A stretch of DNA of 64,000 nucleotides. It comes from Pseudoalteromonas sp. GTDB taxonomy: Bacteria > Pseudomonadota > Gammaproteobacteria > Enterobacterales > Alteromonadaceae. Numbering within the stretch: the first letter of the stretch is position 1; the number at the start of each line of letters is the position of its first letter. Location: NCBI RefSeq assembly GCF_018402495.1, contig NZ_JAGYIU010000002.1:214984-278983 (forward strand), read 5' to 3'. The position numbers and the translations under genes were made by a program. Below are positions 26,418 through 34,820 of this stretch, piece after piece. Under the pieces are notes generated by a model. That model worked only from the letters and a program-made list of their open reading frames with translations. It ran no database searches and had not been told where the DNA came from.

Positions 26418-27608
26418 TTACTTACACACATCAGCAACCGCGTTAGCAAAGTAATCGATGTTTGCTTGACTAATACCCGCTACGTTTACACGGCTAGAGC
26501 CCACAATATAAATACCGTAGTCTTTTTGTAGACGCTCGATTTGCTCTTTATTAATACCCAAGAAAGAGAACATACCGTGTTGGCGGTCTATAAATGAGAA
26601 GTCTTGAGCAATGTCTTTGGCTGCAAGGCTGTCTTTAATTAAACTACGTAAACCATTAATACGGTTACGCATTTCATCTAGTTCACTGTGCCATAACTGC
26701 GTTAACTCTGTGCTGCTTAAAATGGTGTTTACAATGTCTGCACCGTGCGCTGGCGGCATAGAATAAATGCTACGTACCACACTTAATAATACCGAGTTTG
26801 AAATATCAGCGGTTGCACTGTCTTTTGCAATAATTGAACACGCACCAATACGCTCACGGTATAAGCCAAAGTTTTTAGAACATGATGAACAAATGATCAA
26901 CTCTTCAACCGCATTGGCTAAAATACGTAAACCATTCGCATCTTCTTCTAAAGAAGAACCAAAACCTTGGTATGCAATATCAATCAATGGCGTAAAGCCC
27001 ACATCTTTTGCAAGTTCAGCAATGGTATTCCATTGTGTTTCGTTTAAATCCATACCACTTGGGTTGTGACAACATGCATGTAATAACACAACATCGCCCT
27101 TAGGCACCTGTGTTAATGTTTCAACCATTTCATCAAACAATAAATCTTTGTTTTCGTAGTCGTAGTATGGGTATTCTTTAACAGTTAAGCCTGCAGCTTC
27201 AAATAAGCTAATGTGGTTAGCCCACGTTGGGTTAGTAACCCATACAGTAGCGCCTGGGTTACAACGTACAATAAATTCTGCTGCAACACGAAGTGCGCCT
27301 GTACCACCAGGTGCTTGTGCTGTGCGTACGCGATTAGCTAATAATGCTGGGTGCTCACCAAGAAGAAGATTTTCCATTTGTTGACAGTAATCTAAGTTAC
27401 CAGCAAGACCAATGTAAGATTTGCTCATTTCATTTTCTAAACGAAACGCTTCTGCTTTTTTTACTGACTTTAATACCGGGGTATTCCCCTGCTCGTCTTT
27501 ATATACACCAACCCCTAAGTCAATCTTATTAGGGTTAGTATCTTGCTTATAGGCCGCCATAAGGCCAAGAATAGGGTCTGTTGGTAATGGTTTTAATACT
27601 GAGAACAT
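26418..27608 (-). CDS. Aromatic/aspartate aminotransferase (class I)
   Basis: 396 residues. PLP-dependent aspartate aminotransferase family Ib as in E. coli AspC/TyrB: PTDPILGLMAAY start, GVGVYKDEQGNTPVL, AQAPGGTGALR near 103-113, HACCHNPSG near 190, and the PLP lysine in SCSKNFGLYRERIG near 245. It transfers amino groups between glutamate and aspartate or aromatic keto acids; AspC versus TyrB preference cannot be decided. Its closeness to pheA and tyrA fits an aromatic role. A weak TyrR-box-like sequence lies upstream at 27674-27691. Confidence 0.93.
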   Translation of the reverse strand: MFSVLKPLPTDPILGLMAAYKQDTNPNKIDLGVGVYKDEQGNTPVLKSVKKAEAFRLENEMSKSYIGLAGNLDYCQQMENLLLGEHPALLANRVRTAQAPGGTGALRVAAEFIVRCNPGATVWVTNPTWANHISLFEAAGLTVKEYPYYDYENKDLLFDEMVETLTQVPKGDVVLLHACCHNPSGMDLNETQWNTIAELAKDVGFTPLIDIAYQGFGSSLEEDANGLRILANAVEELIICSSCSKNFGLYRERIGACSIIAKDSATADISNSVLLSVVRSIYSMPPAHGADIVNTILSSTELTQLWHSELDEMRNRINGLRSLIKDSLAAKDIAQDFSFIDRQHGMFSFLGINKEQIERLQKDYGIYIVGSSRVNVAGISQANIDYFANAVADVCK

Positions 27609-27673
27609 TGACTATCTCTTCGTTATTTAGGGGTTAGCTGTTGCGCTAAGCTTAACATAAAAACTCACTCGAT

Positions 27674-27691
27674 TGACCAGTGTTATTTACA
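27674..27691. promoter_or_regulatory. Weak TyrR-box-like sequence upstream of aminotransferase
   Basis: TGACCA, six bases, TTTACA. The right half matches the TyrR consensus (TGTAAA-N6-TTTACA) fully, the left half only 3 of 6, but the G/C pair 14 bases apart is kept. It lies about 65-85 bases before the start and overlaps the end of the GAF protein gene. Confidence 0.25.
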
Positions 27692-28346
27692 CTAAAAAGT
27701 GAGGAATTTTAATACAGCATGCAATTAATAATGCGAGTGTCGCATTATCAAAAAAATCCGTGCTAAAGGCTTCACCATCGACAATGCCAATGCACTGCTT
27801 TTGCGCATTAAATAGTGGTAAACAGGCCTCTGCTTTTACTTTCGGATCGCAGGTGTAATACTCACCACCCGCGGCTAAATATTGCTCAATATTATTAATG
27901 ACACGTCCTTTACCACTGAGTGCCACTTGCACATTATTACTACCGGTTGCAAATTCAGCGGTGAGCGGAAATAAAGGGCGACTCGGTGCACCAAAATAAG
28001 CGAGCTTTAATAACTGCTTACCTTCATCCGTGTCGGTATTTTGATAAATGCCATACCAATCTAACTGAGTTTTTTCAATTACATAGTCAACAATTAATTG
28101 AAGTTGTGCGAGCTTTGCTGTTGTTTGCGTATTTTGACTAACATACTCGTTTAATTTAAACGGCTCATCCTGCAAGTAACCAAATAAGCTACATGCTCCC
28201 CCCTCACCTAGCTCAGGAATTTGATACTGCCAACGTACAACCGGTGCCGCGTTACTGTTTAGATAATGTTCGAGCTTTTCTAGTTCAGTGTTAATTAACT
28301 GTTGCTCAACATTTAACTGAGCGTGTTCTAAGTAAGAATTAATCAT
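27687..28346 (-). CDS. GAF domain-containing protein
   Basis: 219 residues from the ATG at 28346; longer in-frame starts reach 28454 but precede a GGAT-type ribosome site and lack family-like sequence. A helical N-terminus is followed by a GAF-type domain (about 75-215) with WYGIYQN, EACLPLFNAQKQCIGIVDGEAFSTDFF near the end. It resembles the free-standing GAF proteins of marine gammaproteobacteria. Ligand unknown; not the short fRMsr type. Divergent from yciH. Confidence 0.72.
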   Translation of the reverse strand: MINSYLEHAQLNVEQQLINTELEKLEHYLNSNAAPVVRWQYQIPELGEGGACSLFGYLQDEPFKLNEYVSQNTQTTAKLAQLQLIVDYVIEKTQLDWYGIYQNTDTDEGKQLLKLAYFGAPSRPLFPLTAEFATGSNNVQVALSGKGRVINNIEQYLAAGGEYYTCDPKVKAEACLPLFNAQKQCIGIVDGEAFSTDFFDNATLALLIACCIKIPHFLV

Positions 28347-28506
28347 TTGGCCATCCAAACATCTACAATGCCAAAATACTAGCATGGATATTTTTAGAGT
28401 GCTAGCAAATTTGAAGTGCTTTTTAAAAACATAAAAATTACGTCTTTGCCTCACAAATTTGTTATTATTTATTGCAACATTATATCCAATTTTAAATAGG
28501 TTAATT

Positions 28507-28836
28507 ATGAGTGATAGTCACTTAGTGTATTCCACTGCAACGGGGCGAATTGACCAGCCAAAGCCAGAAAAAGAACTCGATATAAAATTATTTAAAGACG
28601 GCTCTATCCGTATAGAACGTCAAACCAAAGGCCGAAAAGGTAAAGGCGTTATGTTAGTTGTAGGGGTAGATCCACAACAACACGATTTAAAAAAATTAGC
28701 AAAAACAATAAAAAGTAAGATGGGCCAAGGCGGCGCAGTAAAAGAGGGCGTTATTGAAGTACAAGGTGATGATCGCGATAAATTAAAAGCGATTTTAGAA
28801 GGGTTAAAATTCAAAGTAAAAATTGCGGGTGGTTAG
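28507..28836 (+). CDS. yciH: SUI1/eIF1-like translation factor YciH
   Basis: 109 residues from the ATG at 28507, matching YciH length; the open frame extends upstream without a family-like sequence. The SUI1 domain occupies residues 30-109, with RQTKGRKGKGVMLVVGV and MGQGGAVKEGVIEVQGD near 72-88. YciH is a bacterial homologue of eIF1 that affects initiation fidelity under stress. The stop lies 12 bases from the end of the convergent c-di-GMP gene. Confidence 0.92.
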   Translation: MSDSHLVYSTATGRIDQPKPEKELDIKLFKDGSIRIERQTKGRKGKGVMLVVGVDPQQHDLKKLAKTIKSKMGQGGAVKEGVIEVQGDDRDKLKAILEGLKFKVKIAGG

Positions 28837-28848
28837 CCCGCAATTGGC

Positions 28849-31800
28849 CTATTCAATAGTTTTTAGCGACGCTAATTGGTCAAATAATGCGGGGATATCA
28901 GCTTCTGATACGGGCTTACTAAAGTAATACCCTTGCACAATAAAACAATTATTATTTTGCAAAAATTCAACCTGCTCTATCGTTTCAACCCCTTCAGCAA
29001 CCACATCAAGCTTCAGCTTTTGTGCCATCGCAATAATCGCTGCTGTGATCTCCATATCATTATCATCTTCAGGAATATCTTTAACAAACGAGCGGTCAAT
29101 TTTAAGAATATCAACAGGAAAACGTTTAAGGTAACTCAACGAAGAATAGCCTGTACCAAAATCGTCAATAGAAATTGAAATACCCAGCTTTTTCAATTGA
29201 TGTAACTGATCAATAGCCGCCTCAACATTACCCATTAGCATGCTCTCAGTAAGTTCAAGGTGCAGGCTTTTAGCATTAATTTGCGTCTCTATGATTATTT
29301 TTTTCAGCATAGGTACTAAGCTTGCGTCTTTAAACTGCCTTGCTGACAGGTTTATCGACATGTTACTCGCTCTACCTTGTTGCTCTAGTCGTTTAGTGAA
29401 CTCACACGCTTGTTGTAATACCCACTTACCAAGTTCCACAATTAAACCGGTTGCCTCAGCAATAGGAATAAACTTGGTAGGTGGAATAAACCCTTGGGTA
29501 GGATGGAACCAGCGAAGCAAAGCTTCATACCCCACTACACTATTATCGCGACAATCAACTTGTGGCTGATAATGCAGTGTGAGTTGCTTTTCTTTAATTG
29601 CGTGGCGCAACTCATTTTCAAGGAATAATCGCTCATTGGCGGCTGCATTTAGATCTTGGCTGTAAAAGTGGAACGTATTACGCCCTTTCGCTTTTGCTTC
29701 ATACATGGCTAAATCGGCATGTTTTAATAACTGATCTTCTTCTAGGCTATCAAATGGCGCCAAAGTAATACCAATACTGGCACTAACAATGACTTCGTTA
29801 CTGCCTAATTTTATTGGCTGGTTTAACGTTTTTTGAATCGTGTCAGCGACTTCCGATGCTTCTTTTTGATGCTCAATACCGCTCAGTAATACCGCAAACT
29901 CATCGCCCCCTAAACGGGCTATAGTATCCTCTGCTCGTAAGCGTTGCTTTAAACGTGTCGCCACTTCAACCAATAACTGATCACCTGCATCATGCCCTAA
30001 AGTATCGTTAATGCGCTTGAACTCATCAAGGTCGAAATAAAATAAAGCAAACGAGTAACGTCCTCTTTCTGCAAGTGCCATTGACTTTCTAAGTTGCATT
30101 CTGAAAAATGTACGATTGGCAAGCCCAGTTAGTGTATCGAAGTAAGCAAGCTGCTCCATTTTTCGTTGGCTTTCTTTGACGAATGAAATGTCTTGTGCTG
30201 AAGCCACATAACTGGTTATTTTACCGCCATCTTCGCGAATAGGTGACACACTTAGCGATACCCATATTGGCGGCTTGTTTTGTGCTTCAATAAGCGTATC
30301 CCCTCGCCAATAATTGCGGCTACGCAAATCACTGTCAATATCTTCTACTAGCATACTCATTTCATTAGCAATAATAGTCAGAAGTGGCTGGCGCAGAAAA
30401 TCACTTTCTGTAAAGTCAGTCATTTCCAACATTTTTGGATTAACGTATTCAATCACAAAGTTTTCATCGGTGATCACCACACCAGTTCCTGAAAAGGCAA
30501 CCGCTTTAGACAAACGATTAGCTGCCTTTTCTGCAGTTTCTTTTTCTACTATGCGCTGATTTAATCCATCGATGAGTTTGCGAATTTCAACGGTCATGTC
30601 TTTGAATGAACCATTAAGCGTGCCAATTTCATCTTTGTTTTCTTTAGGAAAATCAATTTCTAACTGCCCTCGACCAAAATGAGTCACTGCATAAACCAAT
30701 GAATGAAGACGTCTTAATACAAGTTGATAAAGTGCTTGGTGTAGTAATAAAGCAACTAAAATGGCATAAAGAATAAACAGTCCAAAAAACTTAAGCTTTA
30801 AATCTTTAAGTGCTGACAATGTTGAAGAGCGCTTTTTATATACACCTACATACCAATTTATACCTTCAACTTTGTGGATATTTATAATGTAGTCTTCATT
30901 ATTTAATGAGAATGAGTCGGCATACTCAGGCAATTTCATTTGTCCTACGTTATCAATAACTTGCTTTAATTCAGGGGAAATAAAATCCTCTGGCAGTATT
31001 TTTTTCCCCGCTTCGCCATATTTTTTATAACTATCGGCCCCTAAATTAGGATGCGCTAATAGCTGCCCTTGCTTATCAAACACCACTAAGTGCTTTTCTT
31101 TTCCGCCGATGGGTAGTTGCGATATGAGAGAGTTGAGTGAAACATCACTGCCGGTCACGCCTAAAAACTCATCGTTTCTATAAACAGGTACAATTAAACT
31201 CACTACCCACTTATTCCAGACCTTGTCGTAGTACACTCTAGACCACTGAGCTTGACGCGCAGGGTTAGTTAACGATTTGGCGTAGTTAAAACTTTCACTG
31301 TGATTAAATGTGTAATCTCCAGGTATAGTGAGTGCCCAGTTTGGTGGCGCAACACGAATAAAGTTATCTTTAGTAATAAGATAAAAATTATAGAAGTCTT
31401 GAATTAGCGTAGGAGAGAGCACTTTCCAAAGCGACTCGGAGTCTGCAATCAATTGTTTATAAAAAGGGGAATAGGCATTTTCGGGTATAAACGCGGCAGA
31501 TAGCCCATCGGCAGACGCGCTGCGCACTGAACCATCATTTGTAAGTTGCATTGTGGGTGCTTTATCATTTTTAAATGACAGTTGCCCTGCAAATAATTGC
31601 TCACTAACCACAATATTAGCTTGCTCTGCAATTTTCACTTTGGTCGCTATCAGGTTATTAAATTGCTTTATTAATAGCTCATTTGATTGCTTTAATACTT
31701 CATGATCTTCAAAAACCAGCTGTTTTTCTTCTGACTTGAGCATTAAGGTAGCCGCGCAAATCCCTGCGACTAAACAAATGCAAGAGATCAATAGCGATAG

Positions 31801-31851
31801 CTTTACGCTAAGTGAATTTATTCCAAAGCGTGATGGAGGGCGTCGATACAC
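28849..31851 (-). CDS. Cache-HAMP-PAS-GGDEF-EAL c-di-GMP enzyme
   Basis: 1000 residues. Membrane helix at about 15-37, periplasmic double-Cache sensor (45-340, with VVSLIVPVYRNDEFLGVTGSDV), second helix (353-375), HAMP (378-430), PAS (445-560), GGDEF (570-730; RLGGDEF intact with RAED inhibitory site) and EAL (745-990; EAL, NLSARQF, LELTES, DDFGTGYSS intact). It senses an external small molecule, possibly an amino or organic acid, and sets c-di-GMP. It is transcribed away from pheA. Both catalytic domains look active. Confidence 0.94.
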   Translation of the reverse strand: MYRRPPSRFGINSLSVKLSLLISCICLVAGICAATLMLKSEEKQLVFEDHEVLKQSNELLIKQFNNLIATKVKIAEQANIVVSEQLFAGQLSFKNDKAPTMQLTNDGSVRSASADGLSAAFIPENAYSPFYKQLIADSESLWKVLSPTLIQDFYNFYLITKDNFIRVAPPNWALTIPGDYTFNHSESFNYAKSLTNPARQAQWSRVYYDKVWNKWVVSLIVPVYRNDEFLGVTGSDVSLNSLISQLPIGGKEKHLVVFDKQGQLLAHPNLGADSYKKYGEAGKKILPEDFISPELKQVIDNVGQMKLPEYADSFSLNNEDYIINIHKVEGINWYVGVYKKRSSTLSALKDLKLKFFGLFILYAILVALLLHQALYQLVLRRLHSLVYAVTHFGRGQLEIDFPKENKDEIGTLNGSFKDMTVEIRKLIDGLNQRIVEKETAEKAANRLSKAVAFSGTGVVITDENFVIEYVNPKMLEMTDFTESDFLRQPLLTIIANEMSMLVEDIDSDLRSRNYWRGDTLIEAQNKPPIWVSLSVSPIREDGGKITSYVASAQDISFVKESQRKMEQLAYFDTLTGLANRTFFRMQLRKSMALAERGRYSFALFYFDLDEFKRINDTLGHDAGDQLLVEVATRLKQRLRAEDTIARLGGDEFAVLLSGIEHQKEASEVADTIQKTLNQPIKLGSNEVIVSASIGITLAPFDSLEEDQLLKHADLAMYEAKAKGRNTFHFYSQDLNAAANERLFLENELRHAIKEKQLTLHYQPQVDCRDNSVVGYEALLRWFHPTQGFIPPTKFIPIAEATGLIVELGKWVLQQACEFTKRLEQQGRASNMSINLSARQFKDASLVPMLKKIIIETQINAKSLHLELTESMLMGNVEAAIDQLHQLKKLGISISIDDFGTGYSSLSYLKRFPVDILKIDRSFVKDIPEDDNDMEITAAIIAMAQKLKLDVVAEGVETIEQVEFLQNNNCFIVQGYYFSKPVSEADIPALFDQLASLKTIE

Positions 31852-32001
31852 AAATGTCAGCCTTATTATTTTTTATTATTTTTACTAATAACAGAAATAT
31901 ACCAGATATAAATTAAAGTTTATAAATTATTTGTAAACTTTTAAAAAATAGCCTTATTTTCCATAAAAAATTTTAAAACATTGAATACCGCTAAGTGATT
32001 G

Positions 32002-32030
32002 TTGACATTATTAGTAAGTCTCCATACATT
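32002..32030 (+). promoter_or_regulatory. Promoter-like sequence before the pheA leader
   Basis: TTGACA (32002-32007), 17-base spacer, TACATT (32025-32030). The -35 box is perfect. The -10 end lies six bases before the leader ATG, so a transcript from here would start at or near that ATG, with the AGGG site outside it. Confidence 0.5.
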
Positions 32031-32036
32031 AGGGTA

Positions 32037-32090
32037 ATGAGCATATATATTTCACTTAACTTCCCAGCTTTTTTTCACTTCTTTATGTAG
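32037..32090 (+). CDS. pheL: pheA leader peptide
   Basis: A 17-residue frame MSIYISLNFPAFFHFFM followed by TAG. Five of its last nine codons are Phe (TTC/TTT), the hallmark of a phenylalanine attenuation peptide. AGGG lies a few bases before the ATG. When charged tRNA-Phe is scarce the ribosome would stall in the FFHFF part, freeing the GAGGCT segment to pair with the 5' arm of the terminator and allow pheA transcription. The sequence differs from E. coli PheL but has the same design. Confidence 0.85.
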   Translation: MSIYISLNFPAFFHFFM

Positions 32091-32131
32091 AAGAGGCTGA
32101 GCTGTTTGTGAGATAAAATCAACGAATAGTA

Positions 32132-32160
32132 AAGCCTCCCAACTGGGAGGCTTTTTTGTT
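32132..32160 (+). terminator. pheA attenuator terminator
   Basis: AAGCCTCCC (32132-32140), loop AACT, GGGAGGCTT (32145-32153), then a run of T. It lies between the leader peptide and pheA, so it is a regulatory intrinsic terminator. Confidence 0.92.
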
Positions 32161-32204
32161 TATGCTGTTAATCACAGCAATTATTTTGGAATGAGGAAAA
32201 CCAA

Positions 32205-33362
32205 ATGAGCAACGATGTTTTAGACACTCTTAGGCACGATATAAATGAAATCGATTCCGACCTACTGGTGTTATTAGCAAAGCGACGCCGTATTAGCCAT
32301 GGTGTTGTTGAATATAAAATAGCGAATAACAAACCAATTCGTGATGAAGCACGTGAATTAGCATTACTCGAAAAATTAATCGGTTATGGTAAATCCCTCG
32401 GTTTGGATGCCTATTATGTTAATAATGTTTTTCAAACTATTTTGGAGGACTCTGTATTACATCAACAAGCCATGTTACAAAAAAACCTCAATCCTGATGC
32501 GCTAAGTGAAACGCACCGCGTTACCTACTTAGGCGGACAGGGCTCATACAGTCAACTTGCATGTCATAAGTACTTTAGCCGCAGGCCTGGTAAACTGGTT
32601 GAAATTGGCTGTAGTTCTTTTGATGAGATCACCGCTAAAGTAGAAAAGGGCCAAGCTGACTTTGGCTTGTTGCCGATTGAAAACACCAGCTCGGGCAGTA
32701 TTAATGAAGTATTTGATTTACTGCAACATGCGCAGGTTTCTATTGTGGGGGAAGTCACTCACAGTGTAGAGCATTGTTTATTAGCCCCCCCTGGCACAGA
32801 GCTTAGCCAGTTAACTAAGGTATTTGCTCATCCGCAACCGTTTGCTCAATGTAGCCGTTTTTTACAAGGGCTTGGCGAGTTACAGCATGAAACCTGCGAT
32901 TCAACATCGAGTGCATTAAAATCAGCACTTGAAACACCAAACAGCGGGGCTATTGGATCTGCACAAGCAGGTAAAAATGTTGGGCTGGAAGTCATTAAAG
33001 CCAATCTTGCTAATCAAAAAGAAAACCATAGTCGTTTTATTGTGGTTGCACGCAAACCACTGCATGTATCTAAACAAATCCCCACTAAAACCAGTTTAAT
33101 TATGGCAACCAAGCAGCAAGCAGGCTCACTCGCTGATGCGTTGATGATTTTTAAACAGCACAATATAAACCTAGTAAAATTAGAGTCTCGTCCAGTGCCG
33201 GGTAATCCTTGGGAAGAAGTATTTTATGTAGATTTAGAAGCCAACCTAGCTGATAGCCATGTTAAGCAGGCCTTAGAAGAGCTTAAAGCGCATACCCAAT
33301 ACGCACGCGTATTGGGCTGTTATCAAAGCGAATCACTGCAAGCGGTTAGCGTACAAAGCTAA
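32205..33362 (+). CDS. pheA: Bifunctional chorismate mutase/prephenate dehydratase
   Basis: 385 residues, the same size as E. coli PheA (386). Chorismate mutase domain (1-90; DLLVLLAKRRRIS), prephenate dehydratase domain (about 105-285; LPIENTSSGSINEVFDLL near 158-175) and C-terminal ACT domain (about 298-375; ESRPVPGNPWEEVFYVD), where Phe binds for feedback inhibition. ATG at 32205 preceded by GAGGA. It sits behind the attenuator and converges on tyrA. Confidence 0.97.
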   Translation: MSNDVLDTLRHDINEIDSDLLVLLAKRRRISHGVVEYKIANNKPIRDEARELALLEKLIGYGKSLGLDAYYVNNVFQTILEDSVLHQQAMLQKNLNPDALSETHRVTYLGGQGSYSQLACHKYFSRRPGKLVEIGCSSFDEITAKVEKGQADFGLLPIENTSSGSINEVFDLLQHAQVSIVGEVTHSVEHCLLAPPGTELSQLTKVFAHPQPFAQCSRFLQGLGELQHETCDSTSSALKSALETPNSGAIGSAQAGKNVGLEVIKANLANQKENHSRFIVVARKPLHVSKQIPTKTSLIMATKQQAGSLADALMIFKQHNINLVKLESRPVPGNPWEEVFYVDLEANLADSHVKQALEELKAHTQYARVLGCYQSESLQAVSVQS

Positions 33363-33380
33363 GCTAAAACAATATTAAAA

Positions 33381-33406
33381 AAGGGCCTGCGGGCCCTTGT
33401 TGGTTT
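33381..33406. terminator. Terminator between pheA and tyrA
   Basis: AAGGGCC (33381-33387), loop TGCG, GGCCCTT (33392-33398), followed by a T-rich stretch on the plus strand and an A-run in front, so it can act on both convergent genes. Confidence 0.8.
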
Positions 33407-33423
33407 TACTTAACCCGTCACGT

Positions 33424-34557
33424 TCAATCGAGTACTTTTGCGTCATTTGCTTTATTTAATAAACTGCGACTTTGGGTCAAAAAGTGCGCTGTGGAGTCAG
33501 AAAAATAAGCTTTTGCATCAGCAAAGGCATCGATTAAGGCAGGCTTATCCCCTGCTTTTAACTTTTTAAGCGTCTCTGAGAACAAACACTGATACTGCGC
33601 TAACAAGCTTTCGACATTATCAAATTGCGCCAACATAATATCAGTATACAGCTCTGGAGATTGCGCAAATAACCGACCGACCATCATCAGCTCTAATTGG
33701 TAAATAGGTGATGAGCAACTACGTAACTCTGCCAGTGTATGTCCTTGTTTCGCTAAAAACTGACCGTAAACAAACGTAGTTAAATGGCGCATAACCTGAA
33801 TGATTTGCATCGCTTCATCGTGTTTTTTAGCATCAAGCTCGACTAACTGACAACCCCAAATTTGTAGCTGCTTTAGTAAGCCTTGCGCCACGTTATGACT
33901 GCGCCCTTCACATACCACCACAGTTTGTTTCACCCAATGAGAAATATCAGGGCCGAACATCGGATGTAAACCAACAACGGGGCCATTATGCACTTTTTTG
34001 AGCACATTTAACGGTGCTTGTTTAACCGATGTAATATCAACTAGCAAGCAATCATCATCGAGTTTAGGCAGTGCGTTAACAACGGCCTCAAGGGCATTAA
34101 TTGGTACACTAATCATGACCAGTTTTGCACCTTTTAAAATTTCAGTGGCCTGTGATTGCTGGGCTTTATCTAAAATTTTAACCTCATAACCCGAGCGCTG
34201 AAATTGTTTTGCAAATAGCTGCCCCATCGCCCCTTCACCACCAACAATAACAATCGGAGAGAGTTGTGGTTCGGCACAGGCTAATTTGGCTTGTTGATTT
34301 TGATAAGCTTCACGCATCATGCGCCTGAGAATGTCTTCGACTAAATCAGGGTTTACACCTTGGTTAATTGCCTCTTGGCGTCGTGCAGCTAATAAATCAG
34401 CTTCTCTATCGGGTGCATGCAGTGGCGCGCCGATTTGTTGTTTTATTGCGCCAATCTGCTCGGTAATCCCATTGCGCTTTGCAAGCAAGGCAACCAGTTG
34501 CGCATCGCATTCATCTATACCTTTTCTTAGCTGCGCTAAATCACTTATCTCTACCAC
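33424..34557 (-). CDS. tyrA: Bifunctional chorismate mutase/prephenate dehydrogenase
   Basis: 377 residues from a GTG at 34557, close to E. coli TyrA (373). Chorismate mutase domain (1-90; LRKGIDECDAQLVALLAKRN) then an NAD-dependent prephenate dehydrogenase (about 100-377; IVIVGGEGAMGQLFAKQF near 107-124 and LHPMFGPDI near 195). It produces 4-hydroxyphenylpyruvate for tyrosine. No ATG is available in frame near the start. A TyrR-box-like site lies 29 bases upstream. Confidence 0.96.
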   Translation of the reverse strand: MVEISDLAQLRKGIDECDAQLVALLAKRNGITEQIGAIKQQIGAPLHAPDREADLLAARRQEAINQGVNPDLVEDILRRMMREAYQNQQAKLACAEPQLSPIVIVGGEGAMGQLFAKQFQRSGYEVKILDKAQQSQATEILKGAKLVMISVPINALEAVVNALPKLDDDCLLVDITSVKQAPLNVLKKVHNGPVVGLHPMFGPDISHWVKQTVVVCEGRSHNVAQGLLKQLQIWGCQLVELDAKKHDEAMQIIQVMRHLTTFVYGQFLAKQGHTLAELRSCSSPIYQLELMMVGRLFAQSPELYTDIMLAQFDNVESLLAQYQCLFSETLKKLKAGDKPALIDAFADAKAYFSDSTAHFLTQSRSLLNKANDAKVLD

Positions 34558-34585
34558 GTTCTCATTCCATCCAAAAAAGCGAAAT

Positions 34586-34603
34586 CGTAAATAAATACTT
34601 ACA
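34586..34603. promoter_or_regulatory. TyrR-box-like operator upstream of tyrA
   Basis: CGTAAA, six bases, CTTACA: 10 of the 12 defined positions of the TyrR box (TGTAAA-N6-TTTACA) match, the mismatches being symmetrical. Located 29 bases from the tyrA start, where bound TyrR could repress. Confidence 0.5.
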
Positions 34604-34785
34604 AAAAAGTAAACTAATCAATACGATAAATACTAACAGGATACGTTAGGGGTTAAAAGGCTAATTAGTGAAAAGATCAGCATGATTCACTCAACTGTGA
34701 CCAAGGTAGGAGAATTCAAGAATCAATAAAACACAGCTAGTACAAAAATGTAAGCCTATGCTAGGTTTAAACACTAAAAATTAAA

Positions 34786-34801
34786 GTGGCTTAGTAGCCA
34801 C
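34786..34801 (-). terminator. Hairpin downstream of the MYG1-family gene
   Basis: GTGGCT (34786-34791), loop TAGT, AGCCAC (34796-34801). On the minus strand T-rich sequence follows, so it likely ends the MYG1-family transcript. Confidence 0.6.
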
Positions 34802-34820
34802 ATTAATTTGCATTTTTTAT

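Larger units (their letters stand above)
31852..32204 (+). promoter_or_regulatory. pheA leader region
   Basis: 353 bases between the Cache-GGDEF-EAL gene and pheA. It holds an AT-rich stretch (31860-31980), a TTGACA/TACATT promoter, a Phe-rich leader peptide, an antiterminator segment (GAGGCT, 32093-32098, complementary to AGCCTC at 32133-32138) and a U-tract terminator. This is a classical ribosome-mediated attenuator. Confidence 0.85.

Noticed and set aside
31931-31948. TyrR-box-like TGTAAA before pheA
   Set aside because: Only the left half is present; the right half has A-run instead of TTTACA. pheA control is explained by the attenuator.
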